A stretch of 20,924 bases of DNA, taken from CAXBNB01 sp040151475. GTDB lineage: Bacteria; Bacteroidota; Bacteroidia; Cytophagales; Cyclobacteriaceae. The stretch is from positions 1 to 20,924 of the forward strand of contig NZ_JBDKWG010000072.1 of assembly GCF_040151475.1 (NCBI RefSeq), written 5' to 3'. Below the pieces are notes generated by a model. That model was not told the DNA's origin. It worked only from the letters and a program-made list of their open reading frames with translations, and did not search any database. Made by a program: the position numbers and the translations under genes. Shown one piece after another: positions 9,285-17,036 of this stretch (its first letter is position 1; each line of letters begins with the position of its first letter).

Positions 9285-12200
9285 TTAAAATCCCAGATTT
9301 ATCCCTACTGTGAAGTTTTTGGTGTTAGGATAGCTGCCAAAGTCAATACCCCGGGTAATACTTGATCCTCTGCTACTTACTTCAGGATCGAACCCTTTGT
9401 AGTCTGTACTTGTCCACAAATTTTGCCCGCTCACATATATCCTCAAAGACCTTATATGCAATTTACTTACAAGGTCTGATGGAATATTGTATCCTAATGC
9501 TATGTTTTTCAACCTGATGTAGCTCCCATCTTCAATCCATCTACTTGACAAGCGCTGTATTCTGTTAATTGATGCACTTGGCACATCTGTATCCGTATTG
9601 GAAGTTGTCCACCTATCAAGCATCGCTGTAGTAACATTTCTACGCCCAACTCCGTCTTCTAGCCATAGCCTGGAATAGTTCAGCATATCATTGCCTTGAA
9701 TTCCTTGTAAGAAGATACTCAAATCAAAGCCTTTGTAACTAAAGCTATTTGTCCATCCCCAATGAAAATCAGGATTTGGGTCTCCAATTACAGTACGGTC
9801 CTTATCGTCTAGTATTCCATCCTCTTCTATATCCCTGAACCTCTCACCACCTACGCCTTCAGCACCAGTTAATAGTTCATCTCCACTTTGTTGCACTCCT
9901 TCATACACATATCCATACATAAGTCCTAAGGGTTCGCCCTCTCTCAATACATGTGTAGTATTGATACCAACAAAATTTCCAGGCCTGTTGGAATAAAAAA
10001 TATCTTGTCCCTCATCAGGAAGTTTTTTCACCTGATTTCGATTGAATGCTATGTTAAAGCTACTATTCCACTTGATAGCTTTAACAATATCACGAACCTG
10101 AAGTGATAGTTCTACTCCTTTATTTCCTGTTTTTCCGATATTTTTAAGATATGTTGACCCTACACCAATATATCTGGGGATAGGTGCATCAAACAAAAGG
10201 TTTGAAGTAGTCATATCATAATAATCAGCAGTCAACACTACCTTATCTTTAAACAATCCTAAGTCAACTCCAAAATCAGATTGTGCTGTTCTTTCCCAGA
10301 TCAAATCACCATTTGCAAGAGTAAGAGGGCTTACTGCATTGACAGTAGAACCATTAAACACTGCGAAGACGAAACGTAAAGTAGCTAATGATGAATAAGC
10401 TCCCACCGATTGATTGCCCGATACTCCATGGCTTGCTCTTACTTTCAATTGGCTGACAATTTCTGATCCTTCTAAAAATGCTTCATTGTGAGCATTCCAG
10501 GCAAAGGCTCCAGATGGAAAAAAGTTCCACTCATTGCCTTTTGCTAAAGTAGAAGATCCATCTCGTCTGGCTGTAGCTGTAAACAAGTAACGATCTTTGA
10601 AGTTGTAATTTATTCGTCCAAAATAGGAAAGCAACTCCGTTTTAGAAAGGTCCGAACCAGGACGCTCAAAAGTCGCAGCAGCACTCAGATTCCAATATTC
10701 TGTAGCATCAGTTAAAAAGCCACTTCCGGCTGCTGATGAAGAGGCTGAGGTATTTGACTGGTAGGAATACCCAGCCAGTGCTGTGAATGAATGATCATCA
10801 CCAAAATTACGAGAGTATGTTAAGTAATTTTCTGACAGCAGGCTGGTATTTTTTCTGGTACCTACACTTCCAATTCCTCCGAAACCTCCCGCATAAGTCA
10901 GTTTACTGGATTGATATGACCCACGCATTGAATTTGAAGTAGTAACTCCCAAGACAGTTCTGAATTTTAAATCATCAAGTATATTCAACTCAGCAAATAC
11001 ACTTGATTGCAGGTAATCTGTAATACTCTCAGATATCCTCTCCTTAGCCATAGCAACCGGATTGTCAAACCCAGTTAAGTTTGGATCTGTGGTATAAGTC
11101 GCACCATCATTTCCGTATATTCCCAAAGTAGGAGAGAACACCAAAGCAGTCGTAAGTACTCCACCACCCTGACTTCCAGGAGTTCCTTCCTGAGAAGATA
11201 TTTGATTGCTATCCGATCTCCTGACAAAGAGGTTTACACCAACTTTTACTCTATTTGATAATTGTGCGTCTACATTACTGGTCAAAGAATATCTTTTAAA
11301 ATCAGAGTTAATTACTATTCCTTTTTGATCATACATAGTACCAGAAACATAATATCTGACATTTTCATTACCACCTGAAATGGACAAATTATGATTTTGA
11401 ATATGCCCGGTCTGTAATATTTCATCCTGCCAATCTGTACCTAGTCCTAAAGATGAAGGATTTGAATAACCTGGAGCATTTCCACTCAAAACATCAAGTT
11501 CATTCATGTACTCTCCATATTGGGTAGCATTCAGCAAATCGTACTTTTTGATTTGTTTTTGAGTAGAGAAAGAAGAATTGTAATCTATTCTCGATTTTCC
11601 GGCACTCCCTCTTTTTGTCGTAATCATCACCACACCATTCGAACCTCTTGATCCATAAATAGCTGTAGCTGATGCATCTTTTAATACTTCAATTGACTCA
11701 ATATCATCCGCCGGAGGTAATGTCCCTTGAGGAAATCCATCAACAACAAACAAAGGGCTATTAGAAGCATTGATAGACGAATTTCCTCTAATCAATATGG
11801 AATAGCCTGATCCGGGTTCTCCCCCATTAGTGGATTGTACTTGTACTCCGGACAATCTACCCTGCAAAGCCTGTACCGGATCAACAGTAGGAAATTGATT
11901 CAATTCATCTGACTTAACCGAAGCAACAGAACCGGTCACATCCGACTTCTTAACCGTTCCGTAACCTACCACAAGAATTTCATCAAGAGAAGTCACATCA
12001 GAGGCCATCGATAAATCAATTGAGTTACGATTACCTACAACGACTTCATTAGAAAGAAACCCGACAGAACTGAATACCAAAACAGAATTTTCATCCGGAA
12101 CTTCCAGCATATAATTCCCTCCGACATCAGTTACCGTACCAGTAGTAGTACCCTTAACAATAATATTTACGCCGGGTAATTCATTACCTGTTTCATCAGT

Positions 12201-12632
12201 GACTTTACCGGATACACTTATGTCTTCCAATAAGCTGACAACCTCTTCAATAGCTCTGGTTTGTTTTTTGCTTTTTAGTGCATTAATATTTTGATTAACC
12301 CTCTTGAACTTAAGGTCTGATACTTTGGATATATTCAACAGCACCTCCTCAACCGTCAACTTTCCAAAGGAATGCGGAACTTTGACAGACGAATCAATGT
12401 CCTTTTCCTCATAGTTGAGCTTCAGTGCGGTTTGAGCTTCAATAGAATTGAATACCTCCAGAATGGTTGTCTGAGTTCCTTCCAGATTTATGTATATTTC
12501 CTTAACACTCAAATCTTTTTGTGCAGAACTATCAAATGCTACGAGGATATTGATCGCCAATAACTGCATCAAGAATCCATACATTGCAAATTTAGACAGC
12601 ATAATAATACGCTTAAGTAAAAATTTATTCAT
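9285..12632 (-). CDS. SusC/RagA-family TonB-dependent outer-membrane transporter with STN signalling domain
   Basis: An 1115-residue outer-membrane transporter. In order: a signal peptide (about 1-38, ending in SSAQ); an STN/secretin-TonB short domain (about 48-112); a carboxypeptidase-D-like regulatory domain (about 138-212: SGKVTDETGNELPGVNIIVK, then GTTTGTVTDVGGNY); the SusC linker LDEILVVGYGTVKKSDVTGS (216-235); the plug (about 240-340, with ALQGRLSGVQV, IRGNSSIN, PLFVVDGFP and IEVLKDASATAIYGSRGSNG); and a beta-barrel ending in Phe (VGINLGF). The STN domain marks a transporter that signals to a FecR anti-sigma factor, and a fecR gene lies 133 bases upstream. With SusD it should import oligosaccharides using TonB energy. 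All domains look intact even though the cognate sigma factor gene upstream is broken. Confidence 0.95.
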   Translation of the reverse strand: MNKFLLKRIIMLSKFAMYGFLMQLLAINILVAFDSSAQKDLSVKEIYINLEGTQTTILEVFNSIEAQTALKLNYEEKDIDSSVKVPHSFGKLTVEEVLLNISKVSDLKFKRVNQNINALKSKKQTRAIEEVVSLLEDISVSGKVTDETGNELPGVNIIVKGTTTGTVTDVGGNYMLEVPDENSVLVFSSVGFLSNEVVVGNRNSIDLSMASDVTSLDEILVVGYGTVKKSDVTGSVASVKSDELNQFPTVDPVQALQGRLSGVQVQSTNGGEPGSGYSILIRGNSSINASNSPLFVVDGFPQGTLPPADDIESIEVLKDASATAIYGSRGSNGVVMITTKRGSAGKSRIDYNSSFSTQKQIKKYDLLNATQYGEYMNELDVLSGNAPGYSNPSSLGLGTDWQDEILQTGHIQNHNLSISGGNENVRYYVSGTMYDQKGIVINSDFKRYSLTSNVDAQLSNRVKVGVNLFVRRSDSNQISSQEGTPGSQGGGVLTTALVFSPTLGIYGNDGATYTTDPNLTGFDNPVAMAKERISESITDYLQSSVFAELNILDDLKFRTVLGVTTSNSMRGSYQSSKLTYAGGFGGIGSVGTRKNTSLLSENYLTYSRNFGDDHSFTALAGYSYQSNTSASSSAAGSGFLTDATEYWNLSAAATFERPGSDLSKTELLSYFGRINYNFKDRYLFTATARRDGSSTLAKGNEWNFFPSGAFAWNAHNEAFLEGSEIVSQLKVRASHGVSGNQSVGAYSSLATLRFVFAVFNGSTVNAVSPLTLANGDLIWERTAQSDFGVDLGLFKDKVVLTADYYDMTTSNLLFDAPIPRYIGVGSTYLKNIGKTGNKGVELSLQVRDIVKAIKWNSSFNIAFNRNQVKKLPDEGQDIFYSNRPGNFVGINTTHVLREGEPLGLMYGYVYEGVQQSGDELLTGAEGVGGERFRDIEEDGILDDKDRTVIGDPNPDFHWGWTNSFSYKGFDLSIFLQGIQGNDMLNYSRLWLEDGVGRRNVTTAMLDRWTTSNTDTDVPSASINRIQRLSSRWIEDGSYIRLKNIALGYNIPSDLVSKLHIRSLRIYVSGQNLWTSTDYKGFDPEVSSRGSSITRGIDFGSYPNTKNFTVGINLGF

Positions 12633-12721
12633 AATTTTAAATGTTTTATTAAATTAATATTACCTGATGCAACTGCTCTATTTCAATCCTTGATTGATTA
12701 TAAGACGTTTGGCATCAACCT

Positions 12722-12763
12722 GATCGGGTTCTGGCAGGAACCCGATTTTTTTGTTTTTGTTTA
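12722..12763 (+). terminator. GC-rich hairpin followed by T-run in the fecR-susC gap
   Basis: ATCGGGTTC (12723-12731) pairs perfectly with GAACCCGAT (12738-12746) around a 6-base loop, with one further G-U pair possible outside. On the plus strand the stem is followed at once by a T-rich run (12746-12760), the form of an intrinsic terminator for plus-strand transcription. On the minus strand, the direction of fecR and susC, the hairpin lies 20 bases after the fecR stop but is preceded by A's and not followed by U's. It could stop an antisense transcript or, as a plain hairpin, mark the fecR mRNA end. The remaining 12,633-12,720 is AT-rich and presumably holds the susC promoter; no exact TAnnTTTG was found there on either strand. 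Confidence 0.55.
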
Positions 12764-12765
12764 AA

Positions 12766-13803
12766 TCATATTTTCTTTTTTTTAGGTCTGACAATTACTT
12801 TCTTTTCTCCTATTTCAAAATCAAAGTTCTTTGAATAGGAAATACTCTGAAGGACATTCTCCAAGGTCTCCTTGGAAAACCCTCCTGTATAATTCCAGGT
12901 TTGATCTGTATCCTTTTCTATGATTACTTCTACTCCATACCATCTCTCCAATGTCCTGAAAACTTTGGCCATAGATGCACTCTTAAAATAAATATTTCCA
13001 CTTCTCCAGGATAGCTCACCATAATTGAGTTTTCCTACACCTGTTTCACCTGACACAAAATGCTTCTTATATTCATCACCCGGTTTCAGAATAAACGCTT
13101 TATCCGCTATTCCATTTTCCTCCTGAATCTTTACAGTTCCTTCCACTAATGCAACTTTAAGCTGGCTTTCATAGACAAAACCCCTAACATTAAATGCCGT
13201 ACCCAAGGCTTCTATGACTTGCCCTCTGGAAAACACCTTGAAGGGGAGGTCTTTATTTTTAGCTACTTCAAAAAATGCTTCTCCTTCTATTTGCACATAA
13301 CGGTTTTTATATCCATATTCCGAATCATAATTCAATTTACTTTCTGAGTTTAGCCAGACAACCGTACCATCTGGTAACCGAACTGTAGTTTTTATGCCCG
13401 CTGGATTTTTCTTTATTATTTGATGTACCTCAGCAACAGCTTGCTTATTTTTTTGTTGGTCAGAAAAATTATAAGCCCACAATATACCAACTAGCATCAA
13501 TATGGCAGCAGCAACCCATTTGGTAAAAAGAATGAGTTTTCTTCTATTGTCATTGAATGGGACAATTTTCGCTGATTCTTTTTTTATTCCCGATATTTCG
13601 GCCTCTACTCTATTGTAAAGAATATCAATATTTTCAGTTCTATATGGCATATGGGATTTTAGCCATACTTCCTTTAATTCTTCAAATTCGAGTTTGTTCG
13701 TCTCAGATTCTGACAACCATTCTCTCAGATCAGTGATTTGGTCTGCATTGGCTTGCTTACTTAGGAAAGCCGATATTAATGTATAATTGGTGTTTTCTTC
13801 CAT
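12766..13803 (-). CDS. FecR-family anti-sigma factor / sigma regulator
   Basis: A 345-residue inner-membrane protein with the Bacteroidota FecR layout. The cytoplasmic helical N-terminus (about 8-75, with FLSKQANADQITDLREWL and FEELKEVWLKSH) would bind an ECF sigma factor. One membrane segment follows (about 90-110, FTKWVAAAILMLVGILWAY). The periplasmic FecR domain (about 133-226) carries LPDGTVVWLNSESKLNYD, GEAFFEVAKN and EALGTAFNVRG. The DUF4974 domain at the C-terminus (about 268-340) contains VFRTLERWYGVEV. FecR relays substrate occupancy from the STN domain of its SusC partner to the sigma factor. Its usual partner gene, expected just upstream, is present only as a frameshifted fragment at 13,912-14,098. 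Either FecR acts with a sigma factor encoded elsewhere or the circuit is broken. The reading frame itself is intact. Confidence 0.93.
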   Translation of the reverse strand: MEENTNYTLISAFLSKQANADQITDLREWLSESETNKLEFEELKEVWLKSHMPYRTENIDILYNRVEAEISGIKKESAKIVPFNDNRRKLILFTKWVAAAILMLVGILWAYNFSDQQKNKQAVAEVHQIIKKNPAGIKTTVRLPDGTVVWLNSESKLNYDSEYGYKNRYVQIEGEAFFEVAKNKDLPFKVFSRGQVIEALGTAFNVRGFVYESQLKVALVEGTVKIQEENGIADKAFILKPGDEYKKHFVSGETGVGKLNYGELSWRSGNIYFKSASMAKVFRTLERWYGVEVIIEKDTDQTWNYTGGFSKETLENVLQSISYSKNFDFEIGEKKVIVRPKKKKI

Positions 13804-13911
13804 TGTCTATTGCTGTTCAATGTCATTAACACAGAAAATATATACTCCCCCCACGCACTATCTAATATTTTAGGGAATTTTAAGTAAAAGGGTTTGAGAC
13901 CAGTAAATAAA

Positions 13912-14098
13912 TCAACTTACAATTGTCATTTTATTATCACCTAATGATCGGTAACCGTCGATAGCAGTACGGATTCTCTTCAGTGCTTTAGACATTCGAT
14001 TTTCCACTGTTTTGGTTGATATATTCATGAGTTCTGCCACTTCTGCATAGGCGATGTATTTTCTTTCACCATCTGAAAGACCATCCTACATTTTCAAA
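13912..14098 (-). pseudogene. ECF sigma-70 factor remnant (region 4 only, frameshifted)
   Basis: On the minus strand one frame reads K-C-R-M-V-F-Q-M-V-K-E-N-T-S (from about 14,096). The next frame continues Y-A-E-V-A-E-L-M-N-I-S-T-K-T-V-E-N-R-M-S, then KALKRIRTAIDGYRSLGDNK, to a TGA at 13,912. Together this is a normal sigma region 4.1/4.2, including the helix-turn-helix with the STKTVENRMSKALK signature of Bacteroidota ECF sigma factors. The spacing between VF and YAE fits the family if a single base was lost near 14,051-14,054. In the C-terminal frame an in-frame TAG lies upstream at 14,086-14,088. Regions 2 and 3 (about 120 residues) are missing. An intact gene of about 570 bases would not fit before the sulfatase stop. 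It sits in the usual sigma-fecR-susC order, so it is probably the dead cognate of the FecR here. Confidence 0.82.
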
Positions 14099-14238
14099 CA
14101 CTTCAATGATATTATTTTTACAGGAGATAAAGAAAAAAACATAGATGAGTCAGCAAGAGAAAAACTCTGATCTTCCGAGCAACTGCACAGAATCGTAAAT
14201 ACCAAACTCATCTAGAACACGAATTTTGAGGTTTTCAT
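14086..14238 (-). pseudogene. Lipoprotein leader fragment, broken (possibly an FG-GAP lipoprotein 5' end)
   Basis: From an ATG at 14,236-14,238 the minus strand reads MKTSKFVF, a TAG stop, then MSLVFTILCSCSEDQ, then SFSLADSSMFFSLSPVKI, and ends at a TAG at 14,086-14,088. Apart from the first stop this is a typical lipoprotein signal peptide with an L-C-S-C lipobox and a short acidic linker. The following S-S-M-F-F-S-L-S-P is reminiscent of the start of UnbV-type FG-GAP lipoproteins (compare A-T-L-F-R-S-I-P-S in the 1102-residue protein here), but that match is short. A 41-residue reading frame from the second ATG (14,211) remains open; expression is doubtful. It runs directly into the sigma factor fragment, suggesting a deletion fused two unrelated genes. 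The 56 bases between it and the sulfatase stop hold nothing recognised. Confidence 0.45.
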
Positions 14239-14294
14239 GGTTCTAAATTCTTTGTATCTATTGTCTCAAAAATATGGGTTTTAAATTATGCTTT

Positions 14295-15740
14295 TTAGAA
14301 ATTCCACTCTTTCACTGAAGAAACTGAACGAGTTGACATTAGCAACAAGGCCTCTTCAATAATATCGGAGTGTTGACTGGCAATGTCGTTTTGTTCATAA
14401 GGATCAACATCAAGGTCATAAACTTCAGCAGGTTTTGGTTTTCCTGTTTTGACATCATACAATATCACTTTGAAGTTGTCTTTCCTTATGGCTCTTCTAC
14501 CTCCCTTTTCATGAAATTCCCAATATAAAAACTCATGCTTTGGCTGCTCCTTTTCGAGCAATGTTGGTAAAAATGAAATACCATCAATATCCGATGAGAA
14601 GGATATTTTTGCAATATCAGCCAAAGTAGGAAGCACATCCCAAAAAGCTGAAACGTGAGAAGTTGTGCTTCCCTTCTTAATTGTACCAGGCCATTTGACG
14701 ATCATGGGTACTCTTATACCTCCTTCATACAGGTCTCTTTTAAAGCCTCTGAACTTTCCATTGCTATTGAAAAATTCCAAATCTGCTCCTCCCTTATCAT
14801 GTGGGCCATTATCTGAGGTAAAAAATATTATCGTATTCTCTTCTATCCCGAGTTCTTTTACCTTCGCTACTATTTCCCCTACCTGTTGATCTAACAAATC
14901 AATCATACCTGCAAATGCCGCATGAGCTTCCGGTTGCGAGCCATATCCACCTATTTTGTAGCGGTCACATCCATAGTCGCATCCATCATAATAGACTTCA
15001 GGATCTAACTTCCCTCTATACTTAGACATGTATTGTTCGGGTACTTTTATTTCAGCATGTGGAATGATACTTGGCACATAAGCGAAGAAGGGTCTTTCTT
15101 TGTTCTCATCTATAAACTCCAGGGTCTTTTGATGAATAAGATCAGGGGCGTAAACACCTTCGTTATCTTTTTGATTTTCGGTAAGTACGATTTTTTGATT
15201 GTTACTCCAAAGATGAAATGGATAATAATTGTGAGCAAGTGTCTGACAATTGTATCCAAAAAATACGTCAAATCCTTGTTTAAGAGGGTTGCCCTCTGAC
15301 AGAATATTACCTAAGGACCATTTGCCAAAAGCTCCAGTAGCATAACCTTTTTTCTTTAACATCTCTGCTATGGTAAAATCCTCTGCATTTATAGGATACT
15401 GCCCTTCTGGTTTCACTCCCTTATTTCCTCTAATCGTAGTATGGCCTGTATGTAAACCAGTCATCAGGGAACTTCGTGATGGTGCACACACGGTAGAACC
15501 TGAATAATGCTGAGTGAACAACATGCCTTCTGCTGCCAGCTTGTCAATATTTGGTGTCTTATATTTCTTCTGCCCAAGACAACTTAAATTACCATAACCC
15601 AAATCATCTGCCAAAATGTAGATAATATTTGGTGACGAGTATTTCGATTTGACTGTGTTAACATCTTTTTTTTCTGGCTGACAACCTACAATAATTAAGA
15701 ACGCAATAAGGATTGGTATATTCAATTTTATCGTTGGCAT
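14295..15740 (-). CDS. Exported sulfatase, S1 family (arylsulfatase-type lipoprotein)
   Basis: A 481-residue type I sulfatase with a lipoprotein leader (MPTIKLNIPILIAFLIIVGC, lipobox VGC with Cys20). The active-site signature C-A-P-S-R is at 85-89; Cys85 must be converted to formylglycine by a maturase, which is not encoded in this window. Further family residues are visible: metal-binding Asp45-Asp46 (LADDLGYG), Lys140 in GKWSLG, His228 in IPHAE, Asp310-Asn311 in FFTSDNGPHDKGG, and Lys334 in FRGFKRDLYEGGIRVP. The length is normal. It would remove sulfate esters from a sugar in the periplasm or at the surface. Located on the same strand just upstream of the sigma remnant, fecR and susC, it may belong to the same glycan locus, suggesting a sulfated N-acetylhexosamine substrate; this link is inferred. 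Fragments of other genes flank it on both sides. Confidence 0.92.
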   Translation of the reverse strand: MPTIKLNIPILIAFLIIVGCQPEKKDVNTVKSKYSSPNIIYILADDLGYGNLSCLGQKKYKTPNIDKLAAEGMLFTQHYSGSTVCAPSRSSLMTGLHTGHTTIRGNKGVKPEGQYPINAEDFTIAEMLKKKGYATGAFGKWSLGNILSEGNPLKQGFDVFFGYNCQTLAHNYYPFHLWSNNQKIVLTENQKDNEGVYAPDLIHQKTLEFIDENKERPFFAYVPSIIPHAEIKVPEQYMSKYRGKLDPEVYYDGCDYGCDRYKIGGYGSQPEAHAAFAGMIDLLDQQVGEIVAKVKELGIEENTIIFFTSDNGPHDKGGADLEFFNSNGKFRGFKRDLYEGGIRVPMIVKWPGTIKKGSTTSHVSAFWDVLPTLADIAKISFSSDIDGISFLPTLLEKEQPKHEFLYWEFHEKGGRRAIRKDNFKVILYDVKTGKPKPAEVYDLDVDPYEQNDIASQHSDIIEEALLLMSTRSVSSVKEWNF

Positions 15741-15769
15741 ACTTACTAGTTTAATAGATTGATAAAAAA

Positions 15770-15967
15770 TTAACAGAGGACAGTAATTAATGTATAGAAT
15801 TCTTTTTGATAAATTTTATCAGCGTTTACCATTCTGACAACTAAATTATTGAAAATAGAACTCTTGTTTTGTGGCCTGTTTATCCTATAACAGAACTCGT
15901 TATAATACTTGTCAATATTGAAAAATAGGTAGTCCTGATCCATGATTTTACTACAATAATACCACAT
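15770..15967 (-). mobile_element. Transposase remnant, IS1595/ISXO2-like C-terminal fragment
   Basis: A 65-residue reading frame contains Y-Y-N-E-F-C-Y-R-I-N-R-P, then a few residues, then S-S-I-F-N-N-L-V-V-R-M-V-N. This strongly recalls the end of ISXO2-like (IS1595-family) transposases, where the motif is Y-L-x-E-F-x-x-R-x-N-R-R followed by iFxxLl. The DDE catalytic part and the zinc-binding N-terminus are absent, so it cannot be active. Its apparent ATG at 15,967 lies one base past the end of dgcA and is probably accidental. No terminal inverted repeats or target duplications could be identified by eye. The match is from memory of the family pattern; an unknown small protein is the alternative. 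It fills most of the gap between sulfatase and dgcA, in line with past insertion and deletion here. Confidence 0.55.
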
Positions 15968-15968
15968 T

Positions 15969-17036
15969 TTATATCTTTTTTACCCCAAGCCCTGGCAAAC
16001 CCAAAGGAGACATGAAGCCTTTATCCAGTGCAAATCCACCCTTTACTATGTCTTCCCCTAAATCAAAACTTCCATCCAGGTCAATATATCGGGTATTACT
16101 ACAGGAAAATGCCACATGCAGAGCTGCAGAAATACTCACAATGCTTTCATCGTTACATCCCCAGAATAAATCAATATTAGCTTTTTGGGCTATATTGGAT
16201 ATTTCCAAAGCGCCTTTGATGCCACCACATTTCATAAGTTTGATATTGAAAATACCATAAGGCATGGGCTCATGGCAGAGTTTAAGTGCCATACCACTAT
16301 GGATAAGGCTCTCATCTGCAGCCAAGGTTTTCCTTGTCTCATAATCGAGTACCGACAATTCTGATTCTTGTCCGACAGGCAGAGGTTGCTCTATCAATTC
16401 AACATTACATGAAGCAGTGTTTTTAATGAACTTACCTAACTGATTGATGTCATAACCCTGATTGGCATCTACCCTTATTTGTAATTTATTTGCATAGTGC
16501 TCATGAAGCAAACGAATGCGCTCAGTGTCTTCATCCACATCTGTTCCGGTTTTAACCTTAATGATGCGAAAGCCTTGTTTATAATATTCTGCCGCTTCTT
16601 TCAGGCTTTCCTGCACGCTCATGATACCTATAGTCACCGAAGTGGGCATTTTCCGGATTTTTTGTCCATAAAATTCCACTACCGGAATGCCTAAATATTT
16701 GCAGAACGCATCATGAAGAGCTATGTCTATAGCTGCAAGTGCTCCCGGAGATTCTGGATACTGCATTGCCATTTTGTCTATCAGTTCATTGAAATGACGT
16801 ATATCTTTCCCGATAAAACTATTTACAAATTCTGATTGCAGAGTGTCTAAAGCCTGTTCAGGGGTTTCACCTACTACTTGTGGCGATGGATTGGCAGACC
16901 CTATACCACATATACCATTTTCCAGTTCAATCTCAAAGAATACGTTTTCTACTTTAGATACTGTTTTGTATGCTATGGTAAAAGGTTTTATTAGATCAAG
17001 GTCTTTGAGATAGGTGTTTACGGATATAATTTTCAT
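15969..17036 (-). CDS. dgcA: Enolase-superfamily racemase: DgcA-like N-acetyl-D-Glu racemase / dipeptide epimerase
   Basis: A 355-residue cytoplasmic enzyme of the muconate-lactonising subgroup of the enolase superfamily. The catalytic K-x-K is at Lys160-Val-Lys162 (IIKVKTG). Metal ligands are Asp190 (RVDANQG), Glu216 (ELIEQPL) and Asp241 (AADES). The second catalytic lysine is Lys266 (NIKLMKCGG). The D-L-D motif at 319-321 is characteristic of L-Ala-D/L-Glu epimerases, where it holds the substrate's amino end. Because the gene overlaps a DUF1611/DgcN-like gene by 4 bases (ATGA), the pair resembles the dgcN-dgcA module described for D-glutamate breakdown, in which this enzyme racemises N-acetyl-D-Glu to N-acetyl-L-Glu. 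The alternative is epimerisation of L-Ala-D-Glu from peptidoglycan; sequence alone does not decide. Length is normal and all key residues are present. Confidence 0.82.
   Translation of the reverse strand: MKIISVNTYLKDLDLIKPFTIAYKTVSKVENVFFEIELENGICGIGSANPSPQVVGETPEQALDTLQSEFVNSFIGKDIRHFNELIDKMAMQYPESPGALAAIDIALHDAFCKYLGIPVVEFYGQKIRKMPTSVTIGIMSVQESLKEAAEYYKQGFRIIKVKTGTDVDEDTERIRLLHEHYANKLQIRVDANQGYDINQLGKFIKNTASCNVELIEQPLPVGQESELSVLDYETRKTLAADESLIHSGMALKLCHEPMPYGIFNIKLMKCGGIKGALEISNIAQKANIDLFWGCNDESIVSISAALHVAFSCSNTRYIDLDGSFDLGEDIVKGGFALDKGFMSPLGLPGLGVKKI

Noticed and set aside
15033..15299. 88-codon plus-strand frame
   Set aside because: Entirely antisense to conserved sulfatase sequence and without recognisable features.
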